DNA of 64,000 bases from Mesorhizobium ciceri biovar biserrulae WSM1271 (lineage in GTDB: Bacteria; Pseudomonadota; Alphaproteobacteria; Rhizobiales; Rhizobiaceae): assembly GCF_000185905.1 (NCBI RefSeq), contig NC_014923.1, forward strand, positions 3,371,501 to 3,435,500. The letters run 5' to 3'. Below, piece by piece: positions 7,715 through 15,729 of the stretch (position 1 is its first letter; each line of letters opens with the position of its first letter). The notes beneath the pieces are model-generated. The model saw only the letters and a program-made list of their open reading frames with translations, did not search any database and was not told the DNA's origin. Position numbers and translations under genes: made by a program.

Positions 7715-8866
7715 ATGCTCACCCAGGCGCTGATCGGCGACGAAGGTAGAACAATCGAACTTGGCTGGAAGGACGGGTCGCGCAGCCGCTTTCACGCCAT
7801 GTGGCTGCGCGACAATGCGCTGGACGACAAGACGCGCAGCGCCGGCAATGGCCAACGGCTGATCACCATCCTCGACATTCCCGCCGACACCAGGATCGGC
7901 GCGGCATCGGTCAAGGGCGGTGCCCTGGAAGTCAGCTTCGTGCCGGAGCAGAAAACAGTGAGTTTCCCGGCGGCATGGCTGAGCGCCAACGCCTATGATC
8001 GTGACGCGGCCCGCCAGCCCGGCTGGACGGACGAGGCCACCGTGCGATGGACCAAGGCCTCGATGCAGAATTCGGTGCCGCGCGCCGGCTATGCTGCGGC
8101 CAGCCATGATCGCGCTGTGCTGGGGCAATGGCTGTCGGCGGTGAAAGCCTATGGCTTTGCGGTGATGGACGATCTGCCGGCCGAATCCGGAGCGCTGTGC
8201 AAGGTGTCCGATCTGTTCGGCTATATCAGGGAGACCAATTACGGCCGCTGGTTCGAAGTGCGCGCCGAGGTCAATCCGAGCAATCTCGCCTACACCAATC
8301 TCGGGCTCCAGGCGCATACCGACAATCCCTATCGCGACCCCGTGCCGACGCTGCAAATCCTGTCCTGCATCGAGAATACGGTTGAGGGCGGCGAATCCAG
8401 CGTCGTCGACGGGTTTGCCGTCGCGGCTGCGCTGCAGGCTGAGAACCCGGAAGGCTTCCGGCTGCTGAGCTCATGCCCGGCGCGCTTCGAATATGCCGGC
8501 TCTTCCGGTGTGCGGCTGCAGGCGAAGCGGCCGATGATCGAGCTCGGGCCCGATGGCGAGCTGATCTGCATCCGCTTCAACAACCGCTCGCTGGCGCCGA
8601 CGGTCGACGTGCCCTTCGCCGACATGGAGGCGTACTACGCCGCCTACCGCCGGTTCGCCGAACTGATCGAGGATCCATCCTTCGAAGTGACGTTCAAGCT
8701 CGAAGCGGGGCAGGCTTTCATCGTCGACAACACGCGCGTCATGCACGCCCGCAAGGCGTTTTCCGGAACCGGCAAGCGCTGGCTGCAGGGCTGTTACGCC
8801 GACAAGGATGGCCTGCTGTCGACGCTCGCGTCGATAGAACACGGGTTCAAGGAGGCGGCGGAATGA
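7715..8866 (+). CDS. tmpA: 2-trimethylaminoethylphosphonate dioxygenase, Fe(II)/2-oxoglutarate dependent
   Basis: 383 aa. A gamma-butyrobetaine hydroxylase-type oxygenase. The iron triad is visible as HTD (His201, Asp203) and His344 (RVMHARKAF), with Arg355 placed for 2-oxoglutarate. The N-terminal domain has WLRDN at ~30-34, but the cysteine cluster that binds zinc in animal gamma-butyrobetaine hydroxylase is absent. The next gene is a PhnZ-like HD oxygenase with an ATGA overlap; that pairing is the TmpA-TmpB signature, in which TmpA hydroxylates 2-(trimethylammonio)ethylphosphonate at C1. On its own it could be read as a carnitine-pathway hydroxylase; the neighbour makes the phosphonate role much more likely. 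Confidence 0.82.
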   Translation: MLTQALIGDEGRTIELGWKDGSRSRFHAMWLRDNALDDKTRSAGNGQRLITILDIPADTRIGAASVKGGALEVSFVPEQKTVSFPAAWLSANAYDRDAARQPGWTDEATVRWTKASMQNSVPRAGYAAASHDRAVLGQWLSAVKAYGFAVMDDLPAESGALCKVSDLFGYIRETNYGRWFEVRAEVNPSNLAYTNLGLQAHTDNPYRDPVPTLQILSCIENTVEGGESSVVDGFAVAAALQAENPEGFRLLSSCPARFEYAGSSGVRLQAKRPMIELGPDGELICIRFNNRSLAPTVDVPFADMEAYYAAYRRFAELIEDPSFEVTFKLEAGQAFIVDNTRVMHARKAFSGTGKRWLQGCYADKDGLLSTLASIEHGFKEAAE

Positions 8867-9453
8867 GCAGCCAGGATTTGAACGCGGACAATATCGTCGA
8901 ATTCATTGCCGACATCTTCGAGCGCCGGGGTGCGGAATCCTACCTCGGCGAACCCGTCACCATGTCGGAGCACATGCTGCAGGGCGCCTGGTTCGCCGAA
9001 AAGGACGGTGCGCCGGACGAGCTGGTGGCGGCGGCGCTGCTGCACGACATTGGCCATTACACCAGCGAGTTCGGCACCTATTCGCCCGAGGATGTCGAGG
9101 ACAAGCATCATGACGAAGCCGGCGGCGAAGTGCTGGCGCCGTTCTTTCCACCTGTCATCGTCGAATGCGTCAGGCTGCATGTCGCCGCCAAGCGCTATCT
9201 CTGCGCCACCGATCCGACTTATTTCGGCAAGCTGTCGCAGGCCTCGGTGCATACGCTGTCGCTGCAGGGTGGGCCGATGAATGCCGAGGAGGTGGCCGAG
9301 TTCCGCAAGAACCCGTTCCATGAGGAAGCGGTCCGGGTCCGCATCTGGGACGAGAGCGGCAAGATTGCCAACATGAAGACGCGGACGTTTCGCGATTACG
9401 TGCCGCTGTTGCAGCGGGTGGTGACGCAATTCGCGGCGGGTAAGCCGGCGTAA
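8863..9453 (+). CDS. tmpB: HD-domain mixed-valent di-iron oxygenase, PhnZ/TmpB type
   Basis: 196 aa. Predicted to cleave the C-P bond of 1-hydroxy-2-(trimethylammonio)ethylphosphonate, giving glycine betaine and phosphate. The HD-fold ligands are visible: His37 (SEHML), His61-Asp62 (HDIGH), His82/83 (KHHDEAG) and His106 (RLHVAAKRYL). Tyr27 and Glu30 (SYLGE) have the same spacing as the Tyr24/Glu27 substrate-recognition pair known in PhnZ, which separates this family from ordinary HD phosphohydrolases. It is translationally coupled to tmpA (ATGA, 8863-8866). No phosphonate transporter is nearby, so uptake must be encoded elsewhere. Confidence 0.82.
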   Translation: MSSQDLNADNIVEFIADIFERRGAESYLGEPVTMSEHMLQGAWFAEKDGAPDELVAAALLHDIGHYTSEFGTYSPEDVEDKHHDEAGGEVLAPFFPPVIVECVRLHVAAKRYLCATDPTYFGKLSQASVHTLSLQGGPMNAEEVAEFRKNPFHEEAVRVRIWDESGKIANMKTRTFRDYVPLLQRVVTQFAAGKPA

Positions 9454-9462
9454 TTCCCTCAA

Positions 9463-9500
9463 AGGAAGGAGGCAGGGTGCAAGCCCTGCCTTCTTTCTTC
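9463..9500 (+). terminator. intrinsic terminator after tmpB
   Basis: AGGCAGGG (9470-9477), a 6-nt loop and CCCTGCCT (9484-9491) form a perfect 8-bp stem followed by the T-rich TCTTTCTT. It lies between the converging tmpB and flavin monooxygenase genes and may serve both. A second small hairpin (TCCGG, CTTCG, CCGGA) follows at 9499-9513. Confidence 0.65.
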
Positions 9501-9524
9501 CGGCTTCGCCGGAATCGCGCTCGC

Positions 9525-11327
9525 CTACCCCTTGTGATGCACCTGCTGCAGCCCGTAGACCGGCGTCGCCAAGCCGGCCTGCCTGGCCTTCAGCTGCAGC
9601 GCCAGGAATTGTGAATAGTGGCGTGACTGGTGCAGGTTGCCGCCGTGAAACCACAGCGCTTCCTGCTGTGTAGGCTTCCACATGTTGCGCAACTCGCCTT
9701 CCCAGGGGCCGGGATCCTTGGTGGTGTTCGAGCCGAGGCCCCAGCATTTGCCGACCTTGTCGGCGGTTTCGCGCGATATCAGATCGGCGGCCCAGCCGTT
9801 CATCGAGCCGTAGCCGGTGGCGTAGACGATGAGGTCCGCAGGCAGTTCCGACCCGTCGCTGAGCAGGACCGAGTGCTGCTTGATCTCTTCGACGTCGACG
9901 CCGCTCTTCAGCTTGATCGAACCATCGATGACCAACTGCGATGCGCCAACATCGATGTAATAGCCAGAGCCGCGCCTGAGGTACTTCATGAACAGGCCGG
10001 ACTCGTCGTCGCCCCAGTCGAGCATGAAACCGGCCTTTTCCAGTCCCTTGTAGAATGCCGCATCGCGTTTCTTCATCTCGGCATAGGCCGGGATCTGGAA
10101 CTCGTGCAGGATCTTGTAGGGCAGCGAAGCGAAGATGAGATCGGCCTTGGCGGTGGTGATGCCATTCTGCAGCGCCTGCTCCGAATAGAGCGAACCCAGT
10201 CCGATTTCCATCAACGTGTCGGACCTGGAGATATGGGTACTCGAGCGCTGCACCATGGTCACGTCGGAGCCGGCTTCCCAAAGTGCGGCAGCGATGTCAT
10301 GGGCGGAATTGTTGGATCCGATGACAACGGCCTTTTTGCCGGCATAGGCGTCGGGACCCGGATGCTTCGACGAGTGGTGTTGGTCGCCCTTGAAGGTCTC
10401 CATGCCCTTGAATTTCGGCAGATTGGCTTTGCCGGACTGTCCGGTCGCCAGCACCAGCTGCTTCGGCTTCAGCGTGATGTCCTTGCCGTCACGGTGGACG
10501 ACAACGGTCCATTCCTTCGTCTTGTCGTCATAGGAAGCGCTTTTGGCTTCGGTCGAGGACCAGTAGTTCAGCTCCATTACCTTGGTGTACATTTCCAGCC
10601 AGTCGCCGATCTTGTCCTTGGGCGAGAAGACCGGCCAGTTCTTGGGGAAATCGATATAGGGCAGATGGTCGTACCAGACCGGGTCATGCAGGCAGAGCGA
10701 CTTGTAGCGCTTGCGCCAGCTGTCGCCGGCACGCTCGTTCTTCTCGATGATGATGGTCGGCACGCCAAGCTGCCGCAGCCGCGCGCCGAGCGCGATACCG
10801 CCCTGGCCGCCACCGATGATCACCGTATAGGGCTGCGTCTTGAAGCCGAGCTCGGCGGCTTCCCTCTCGCGCTCTTCCTTCCATGTCGGACGGTTCTTGC
10901 CCGAGCCGTGCCTGGCGCCCATCGGCCGCGCGAAGCCTGCCGGCTCCTCGTGGCCTTTCAGTTCGGCCATGGTGGTCAGCAGCGTCCAGATCTTGCCGTT
11001 CTTCAGCCTGATATGGCCGAAGCCGCGTGCCGCCTCCGTCTCGAAGCTGATCCAGCCCTCGATCAGTTCGCCGCTCTCGGTCGCGTCCTCGCCCTTGGCG
11101 ATGGCGAAGTGCGATGGCCTGGTGTTCGACAACTGGCTTTTCAGCATGTCGCGGACCTGGTCGCGGCCTTCCATGGTCTTGATGTTCCAGGTGAAGGTAA
11201 CGAGGTCGCGCCAGTAGCAATCTTCTTGAAAGCAATCGACCGCCTTCTCGATGTCATTGGCAGCAAGCGCGGCGCCGAATTGGTCGAGTACGTCAGACAG
11301 TTTCTTGCTAGAGGGCTTGTCGAGCAT
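9525..11327 (-). CDS. flavin-containing monooxygenase with N-terminal NTF2/SnoaL-like domain
   Basis: 600 aa. Residues ~10-125 resemble an NTF2/SnoaL-like fold (DVLDQFGAALAANDIEKAVD, then CYWRDLVTFTWNIKTMEGRD). From ~165 a class B flavin monooxygenase follows, with the FAD motif GGGQGG (172-177), an FMO-like FKGDQHH (312-318), the NADPH motif GSNNSAHD (337-344) and a C-terminal ATGYGS. It should use NADPH and O2 to oxygenate a soft nucleophile or ketone; the substrate is unknown. ATG 11327 was chosen because a strong GGGAGGAAA ribosome site precedes it. It is a single gene. Homologues range from YUCCA-like to Baeyer-Villiger types and I cannot assign which. Confidence 0.85.
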   Translation of the reverse strand: MLDKPSSKKLSDVLDQFGAALAANDIEKAVDCFQEDCYWRDLVTFTWNIKTMEGRDQVRDMLKSQLSNTRPSHFAIAKGEDATESGELIEGWISFETEAARGFGHIRLKNGKIWTLLTTMAELKGHEEPAGFARPMGARHGSGKNRPTWKEEREREAAELGFKTQPYTVIIGGGQGGIALGARLRQLGVPTIIIEKNERAGDSWRKRYKSLCLHDPVWYDHLPYIDFPKNWPVFSPKDKIGDWLEMYTKVMELNYWSSTEAKSASYDDKTKEWTVVVHRDGKDITLKPKQLVLATGQSGKANLPKFKGMETFKGDQHHSSKHPGPDAYAGKKAVVIGSNNSAHDIAAALWEAGSDVTMVQRSSTHISRSDTLMEIGLGSLYSEQALQNGITTAKADLIFASLPYKILHEFQIPAYAEMKKRDAAFYKGLEKAGFMLDWGDDESGLFMKYLRRGSGYYIDVGASQLVIDGSIKLKSGVDVEEIKQHSVLLSDGSELPADLIVYATGYGSMNGWAADLISRETADKVGKCWGLGSNTTKDPGPWEGELRNMWKPTQQEALWFHGGNLHQSRHYSQFLALQLKARQAGLATPVYGLQQVHHKG

Positions 11328-11678
11328 CAGGTTTCCTCCCGTGAAATCCAGATCGTCATGGTGATGGCTCCGACGGGCTTGCCGCCGGACGATCAAGTAT
11401 CGTCAGAGATGGCGGCCCTCGTCACGCCCCACCATAGTTTCCAGCGGTTTCAATGGTTTATTCGCAAAATGGGATCACCCGGCGGTTTCGCAATCGCCCG
11501 GGCGCCGGAAACGAACGTCCCATTTGTGAATGCCGCGCCGGTCGCGCAAAGTTGATGGTCAAATGCCGCAATGCGGTCACCGGGGCCGATAACAACCGAT
11601 CGGTGAGAAGCCGGGAAGCGGTGGCGGGCAGCAGGGCGGTTCCCGGGATTTTCTGGATGCGGAACTCTGGAGCCCGTT
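11328..11678. other. 351-bp intergenic region with a long imperfect inverted repeat
   Basis: No gene is seen here. ATTCGCAAAATGGGA (11460-11474) and TCCCATTTGTGAAT (11518-11531) are near-perfect inverted repeats (one bulge, one mismatch) around a GC-rich 43-bp centre. The region must hold the promoters of the flavin monooxygenase (minus) and the DUF6600-type protein (plus); neither is obvious. Confidence 0.4.
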
Positions 11679-12902
11679 ATGATTATCATATCCTTTTTCC
11701 AAGCGTCTTCACGCCACTCTCTCGGCCGGCGTGGACGTGCTGCAGCAATGGCCGCGGTCATGGCCTTGAGTGCGACGGTGACCGGCCCGCTGGTGCTGCC
11801 CGGAACACAGGCGCATGCGGCGGAAATTTCCGTCACCGTCCGCGAAAGGCTTTCGAACTATGGCGGATGGCGAACCTCCAGCCGCTTCGGCGATGTCTGG
11901 GTTCCCTCGGTGCATACCCAATGGCGGCCCTACACCGAAGGCAGGTGGGTCTGGACTGACAATGGCTGGTACTGGCAGTCCACCGAGCCATTCGGCGATG
12001 TCGTCTATCACTATGGCCGCTGGGCGTATGATCCCGATTTCGGCTGGGTGTGGATCGCCGGCGATCAATGGGCGCCAGCCTGGGTGGTCTGGCGTCAGGG
12101 CGGCAATGATGTCGGCTGGGCTCCGGCGCCGCCCGACGTCGGTGCCGCCTTCGACGACGCCTGGTGGTGTTTCGTGCCGGTGGCGGCGATCGGCGCGGTG
12201 GATCTGGTCAGGGTGGTGCGGCCGGTTCAGGAGAACGTCGTCATCGTGCGCAACACGACATTCATCAACCAGACGGTCGCGGTCAACAATGCGCCACGCG
12301 TGCGGCTTGGCAACCAGGTGGTTGCAATCAATGCCGGACCCCGGCTGCAGCAACTCCCGAAGCCAGTCATCGACTCGATCAAGGCGGCAAGACTGGTTCC
12401 TCCGCCCAAAGGCGTGTTTGCCAGTGCACGTCTCGATGCTTCCAGGGGCGCCGAAATCAAGAAGCTTGCCGGCAATGCAATGGGGAACGGGCAAATCGTG
12501 GCGGGCCCCAAGACTGCGATCGGCGGCAAGGCCATTTCCCCGGGCGCGGTGGCTGCCAGCAATCCAGCCGTCGTGAAGCCTGGCAACACTGTGCGCAAGC
12601 GGATGGTCGCCGGCAACGGCGCGAAGGCCGATGCGCTCAAGCTGCATGCCGACAGGACCGCGGGCGATGGACGTATCGTTGTCAAATCGTCGGCCAAACC
12701 GGGGTCGGCCAAGCCGGTCTCGGGGCAGCGTCCTGCACGCGGTGCCGGGCAACAGAAGCCGCATCAGCAGGCGATGGCAATGCACATGCCCCAGCACCAT
12801 GGCCCGGCAAGGGTGGCACCTCACCATCCGCCAGCGAAGATGCAGGCGAGGAAGGTGTCCAACTGCGATCCGCGCGTTTCCCGCTGCAAGGCGCCGGGCT
12901 GA
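11679..12902 (+). CDS. secreted DUF6600-type protein with aromatic WxxGxW-like repeats
   Basis: 407 aa. A signal peptide (basic SRHSLGRRGR, hydrophobic core, cleavage after THAHA-like AQAHA near residue 48) precedes a domain rich in Trp/Tyr (VWVPSVHTQWRPYTEGRWVW, GWYWQSTEPFGDVVYHYGRW, GWVWIAGDQWAPAWVVWRQG), the signature of the DUF6600/FecR-associated family. From ~residue 210 the chain is low-complexity, rich in Lys, Ala, Pro and His, and ends in a Cys pair (SNCDPRVSRCK). It is predicted to be exported; the function is unknown, and a role at the cell envelope is only a guess. The ATG has a CTGGAG ribosome site. A strong terminator follows directly. Confidence 0.8.
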   Translation: MIIISFFQASSRHSLGRRGRAAAMAAVMALSATVTGPLVLPGTQAHAAEISVTVRERLSNYGGWRTSSRFGDVWVPSVHTQWRPYTEGRWVWTDNGWYWQSTEPFGDVVYHYGRWAYDPDFGWVWIAGDQWAPAWVVWRQGGNDVGWAPAPPDVGAAFDDAWWCFVPVAAIGAVDLVRVVRPVQENVVIVRNTTFINQTVAVNNAPRVRLGNQVVAINAGPRLQQLPKPVIDSIKAARLVPPPKGVFASARLDASRGAEIKKLAGNAMGNGQIVAGPKTAIGGKAISPGAVAASNPAVVKPGNTVRKRMVAGNGAKADALKLHADRTAGDGRIVVKSSAKPGSAKPVSGQRPARGAGQQKPHQQAMAMHMPQHHGPARVAPHHPPAKMQARKVSNCDPRVSRCKAPG

Positions 12903-12910
12903 TCGCCTCA

Positions 12911-12947
12911 ATCGCGCCGGCACGCTGTGCGCGCCGGCGCGATTTTT
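12911..12947 (+). terminator. strong intrinsic terminator
   Basis: ATCGCGCCGGC (12911-12921) and GCCGGCGCGAT (12933-12943) pair perfectly over 11 bp around an 11-nt loop, followed by TTTTT. It ends transcription of the DUF6600-type gene and insulates the ilv promoter, whose -35 begins 4 bp later. Confidence 0.85.
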
Positions 12948-12951
12948 CCCG

Positions 12952-12979
12952 TTGACAGGTCGCCTTGCCCGCCCTTAGT
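12952..12979 (+). promoter_or_regulatory. promoter of ilvL-ilvB-ilvN
   Basis: A consensus -35 TTGACA (12952-12957) is followed after 16 bp by CTTAGT (12974-12979) as a weak -10. A start 6-9 bp further would be 1-5 bp before the leader ATG at 12990, so the leader mRNA would have almost no 5' UTR. Confidence 0.55.
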
Positions 12980-12989
12980 GTCCGCCACC

Positions 12990-13040
12990 ATGAAAACAGC
13001 ACTCATTCTCGTAGGAAAGCGCGTGGGCAAGGCGGTGTAA
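12990..13040 (+). CDS. ilvL: branched-chain leader peptide (attenuation)
   Basis: A 16-residue peptide MKTALILVGKRVGKAV, with leucine, isoleucine and valine codons in a row (CTC ATT CTC GTA) and two more Val codons before the stop. It lies between the ilv promoter and a terminator hairpin with a T-run, upstream of acetolactate synthase, so ribosome stalling at Ile/Leu/Val codons should set attenuation. No Shine-Dalgarno sequence precedes the ATG, and the promoter position suggests a leaderless mRNA, as is known for the trp leader of Sinorhizobium. Confidence 0.75.
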   Translation: MKTALILVGKRVGKAV

Positions 13041-13096
13041 CCGCCGGGCGAAAACCCCCCATGCGCAAGACACAGGCTCCCTCGGGGGCCTTTTTT
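13021..13096 (+). promoter_or_regulatory. ilv transcription attenuator
   Basis: Competing structures are visible. GGCGGT (13031-13036) and ACCGCC (13040-13045) form a hairpin over the leader stop codon, enclosed by GCGTGGG (13021-13027) pairing with CCCATGC (13058-13064). The terminator is GGCTCCC (13075-13081) with GGGGGCC (13084-13090) followed by TTTTTT. The run CCCCCC (13055-13060) could instead pair with GGGGG (13084-13088), giving an antiterminator. Confidence 0.7.
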
Positions 13097-13159
13097 ATTG
13101 CCTGAAACACGACTAAACGACCAGCAAACGCCCAATGGCGACAGTACGGGACCAGACCG

Positions 13160-14941
13160 ATGAGCAACGGACAGAACGAGCGGCGCGAGATGACGGGCGC
13201 CGAAATGGTGGTGCAGGCGCTGAAGGACAATGGCGTCCAGCATGTCTTCGGCTATCCCGGCGGCGCTGTCCTTCCGATCTATGACGAGATTTTTCAGCAA
13301 GACGAGGTCGAGCACATACTGGTGCGCCATGAGCAGGGCGCCGGCCATGCGGCGGAAGGCTATGCGCGCTCGACCGGCAAGGCCGGCGTGATGCTGGTGA
13401 CCTCCGGCCCGGGCGCCACCAATGCGGTGACGCCGCTGCAGGACGCGTTGATGGATTCGATCCCGCTGGTCTGCCTGACCGGGCAGGTGCCGACCTCGCT
13501 GATCGGCTCGGACGCTTTTCAGGAATGCGATACGGTCGGCATCACGCGCCCCTGCACCAAGCACAACTGGCTGGTGAAGGACGTCAACGAGCTCGCCGCC
13601 ACCATCCACGAGGCCTTTCATGTCGCGACCACCGGCCGTCCCGGTCCGGTCGTCGTCGACATCCCGAAGGATGTGCAGTTCGCCAAGGGATTCTATGTCC
13701 CGCCGCAGATCGCGCCACGCACCAGCTACCAGCCAAAGGTCCAGGGCGACCTGGAGAAGATCAAGGCGGCGGTCGAGTTGATGGCGGGCGCCAAGAAGCC
13801 GATCATCTACAGCGGCGGCGGCGTCATCAATTCCGGCCCGGAAGCGAGCCATCTGCTGCGCGAACTGGTCGATCTCACCGGTTTCCCGATCACCTCGACG
13901 CTGATGGGCCTCGGCGCCTATCCGGCATCAGGCAAGAACTGGATGGGCATGCTCGGCATGCACGGCACCTATGAAGCCAACATGGCCATGCATGATTGCG
14001 ACGTGATGATCTGCATCGGTGCGCGCTTCGACGACCGCATCACCGGTCGGCTGACCGCCTTCTCGCCGAACTCGAAGAAGATCCACATCGACATCGATCC
14101 GTCGTCGATCAACAAGAACGTCCACACCGAGGTGCCGATCATCGGCGATGTCGGCCGGGTGCTGGAGGATATGGTGCGGCTGTGGCGGGCGAGCGCCAAG
14201 GCCGACAAGAAGGCGCTCTACCCCTGGTGGGAGCAGATCGCCAAATGGCGTGCGCGCGACTCGCTCGCCTACAAGATGAACAACGACGTGATCATGCCGC
14301 AATACGCCATCGAGCGGCTCTACGAACTGACCAAGGGCATGGACACCTACATCACCACCGAGGTCGGCCAGCACCAGATGTGGGCGGCGCAGCACTATCG
14401 TGTCGAGAAGCCGAACCGCTGGATGACGTCGGGCGGGCTGGGCACGATGGGTTATGGCCTGCCGGCAGCACTCGGCGTGCAGATCGCGCATCCCGACGCT
14501 TTGGTCATCGACATTGCCGGCGACGCCTCGGTGCAGATGACGATGCAGGAGATGAGCGCGGCGGTGCAGCACAATGCGCCGATCAAGATCTTCATCCTCA
14601 ACAACCAGTATATGGGCATGGTGCGGCAGTGGCAGCAGTTGCTGCACGGCAACCGGCTGTCGCATTCCTATACCGAGGCGATGCCGGACTTCGTCAAGCT
14701 GGCCGAGGCCTATGGCGGCCACGGCATTCGCTGCGAAAAGCCGGACGAGCTGGACGACGCGATCAAGGAGATGATCTCGGTCAGGAAGCCGGTGCTGTTC
14801 GATTGCCGCGTGGCGACGCTCGCCAACTGCTTCCCGATGATCCCGTCGGGCAAGGCGCATAACGAGATGCTGTTGCCCGACGAGGCGACCGACGAGGCGG
14901 TGGCCAATGCCATCGACGCCAAGGGCAGGGAACTGGTGTAG
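13160..14941 (+). CDS. ilvB: acetolactate synthase, large (catalytic) subunit
   Basis: 593 aa (also called ilvI). It condenses two pyruvates, or pyruvate and 2-oxobutyrate, to acetohydroxyacids, the first shared step of valine, leucine and isoleucine synthesis. The thiamine-activating glutamate is in VRHEQGAGHAAEGYAR (Glu58), and the ThDP/Mg motif GDASVQMTMQEM...ILNN begins near residue 453. It is full length for the family. Expression is under the ilvL attenuator just upstream; the regulatory subunit ilvN follows after 85 bp, so they form one operon. Confidence 0.96.
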   Translation: MSNGQNERREMTGAEMVVQALKDNGVQHVFGYPGGAVLPIYDEIFQQDEVEHILVRHEQGAGHAAEGYARSTGKAGVMLVTSGPGATNAVTPLQDALMDSIPLVCLTGQVPTSLIGSDAFQECDTVGITRPCTKHNWLVKDVNELAATIHEAFHVATTGRPGPVVVDIPKDVQFAKGFYVPPQIAPRTSYQPKVQGDLEKIKAAVELMAGAKKPIIYSGGGVINSGPEASHLLRELVDLTGFPITSTLMGLGAYPASGKNWMGMLGMHGTYEANMAMHDCDVMICIGARFDDRITGRLTAFSPNSKKIHIDIDPSSINKNVHTEVPIIGDVGRVLEDMVRLWRASAKADKKALYPWWEQIAKWRARDSLAYKMNNDVIMPQYAIERLYELTKGMDTYITTEVGQHQMWAAQHYRVEKPNRWMTSGGLGTMGYGLPAALGVQIAHPDALVIDIAGDASVQMTMQEMSAAVQHNAPIKIFILNNQYMGMVRQWQQLLHGNRLSHSYTEAMPDFVKLAEAYGGHGIRCEKPDELDDAIKEMISVRKPVLFDCRVATLANCFPMIPSGKAHNEMLLPDEATDEAVANAIDAKGRELV

Positions 14942-15026
14942 CCGGCAGAACCAAGGCAGGGCTGTCGCGAGAAAGCCCTGCGCAAACAAAGAATTAGCTC
15001 AAGAGCTTGAAATCGAGATTCATGTC

Positions 15027-15599
15027 ATGAACGCACAGCTACAACCGACCGGTTCGGCCTATTTTATCGCCAAGGAAACGGAAAAGCCGGAAAACCACAC
15101 GCTTTCCGTGCTGGTCGACAATGAGCCGGGCGTGCTTGCCCGGGTCATCGGCCTATTTTCCGGGCGCGGCTACAACATCGAGAGCCTGACGGTCTCCGAG
15201 ACCGAGCATGAAAAACACCTGTCGCGCATCACCATCGTGACGCGCGGCACGCCGCATGTGCTGGAGCAGATCAAGCACCAGCTGGAGCGCATCGTGCCGG
15301 TGCACCGCGTCGTCGACCTGACCGTGCGCTCGCATGAATCCGGCCAGGAGCGGCCGCTGGAGCGCGAACTGGCGCTGGTCAAGGTCGCCGGCATCGGCGA
15401 GGCCCGGGTCGAGGCGCTGCGGCTGGCCGATGCGTTCCGCGCCAGCGTCATCGACGCCAACACCGAGCATTTCATCTTCGAGATCACCGGCAAGGGCTCC
15501 AAGATCGATCAGTTCATCGCCATCATGAAGCCGCTCGGCCTGGTCGAAATCTGCCGCACCGGCGTGGCGGCGTTGAATCGCGGCCCGCAGGCGATGTAG
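15027..15599 (+). CDS. ilvN: acetolactate synthase, small (regulatory) subunit
   Basis: 190 aa (also ilvH). An ACT domain at ~25-100 (NHTLSVLVDNEPGVLARVIGLFSGRGYNIESL) binds valine and conveys feedback inhibition to the large subunit. The C-terminal ALS_ss_C domain follows (ALVKVAGIGEARVEALRLADAFRA). ATG 15027 (MNAQLQPTGSAYFI) is the family start; the in-frame upstream codons are non-conserved. It is the second gene of the attenuated ilvBN operon. Confidence 0.95.
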   Translation: MNAQLQPTGSAYFIAKETEKPENHTLSVLVDNEPGVLARVIGLFSGRGYNIESLTVSETEHEKHLSRITIVTRGTPHVLEQIKHQLERIVPVHRVVDLTVRSHESGQERPLERELALVKVAGIGEARVEALRLADAFRASVIDANTEHFIFEITGKGSKIDQFIAIMKPLGLVEICRTGVAALNRGPQAM

Positions 15600-15608
15600 T
15601 CCTTCGGT

Positions 15609-15629
15609 GCTGGCGCCGGTCGCGCCAGC
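15609..15629 (+). terminator. hairpin after ilvN
   Basis: GCTGGCGC (15609-15616), a CGGTC loop and GCGCCAGC (15622-15629) form a perfect 8-bp stem directly after ilvN. No T-run follows, so it may be a 3'-end stabiliser rather than an intrinsic terminator. Confidence 0.35.
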
Positions 15630-15729
15630 CAGCTTCCACAGTGAGACTTCTGGCCCCGCTGTGGGCCGTCCGTGGGCCTTTGCGGGTTGCCGCGAAGAGA
15701 CAACGATCCTGTTGTCGGGGAGGATATCC

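Noticed and set aside
9630..11555. A 641-codon open frame antisense to the flavin monooxygenase
   Set aside because: Its composition is that of a shadow frame, while the other strand has clear FAD and NADPH motifs.
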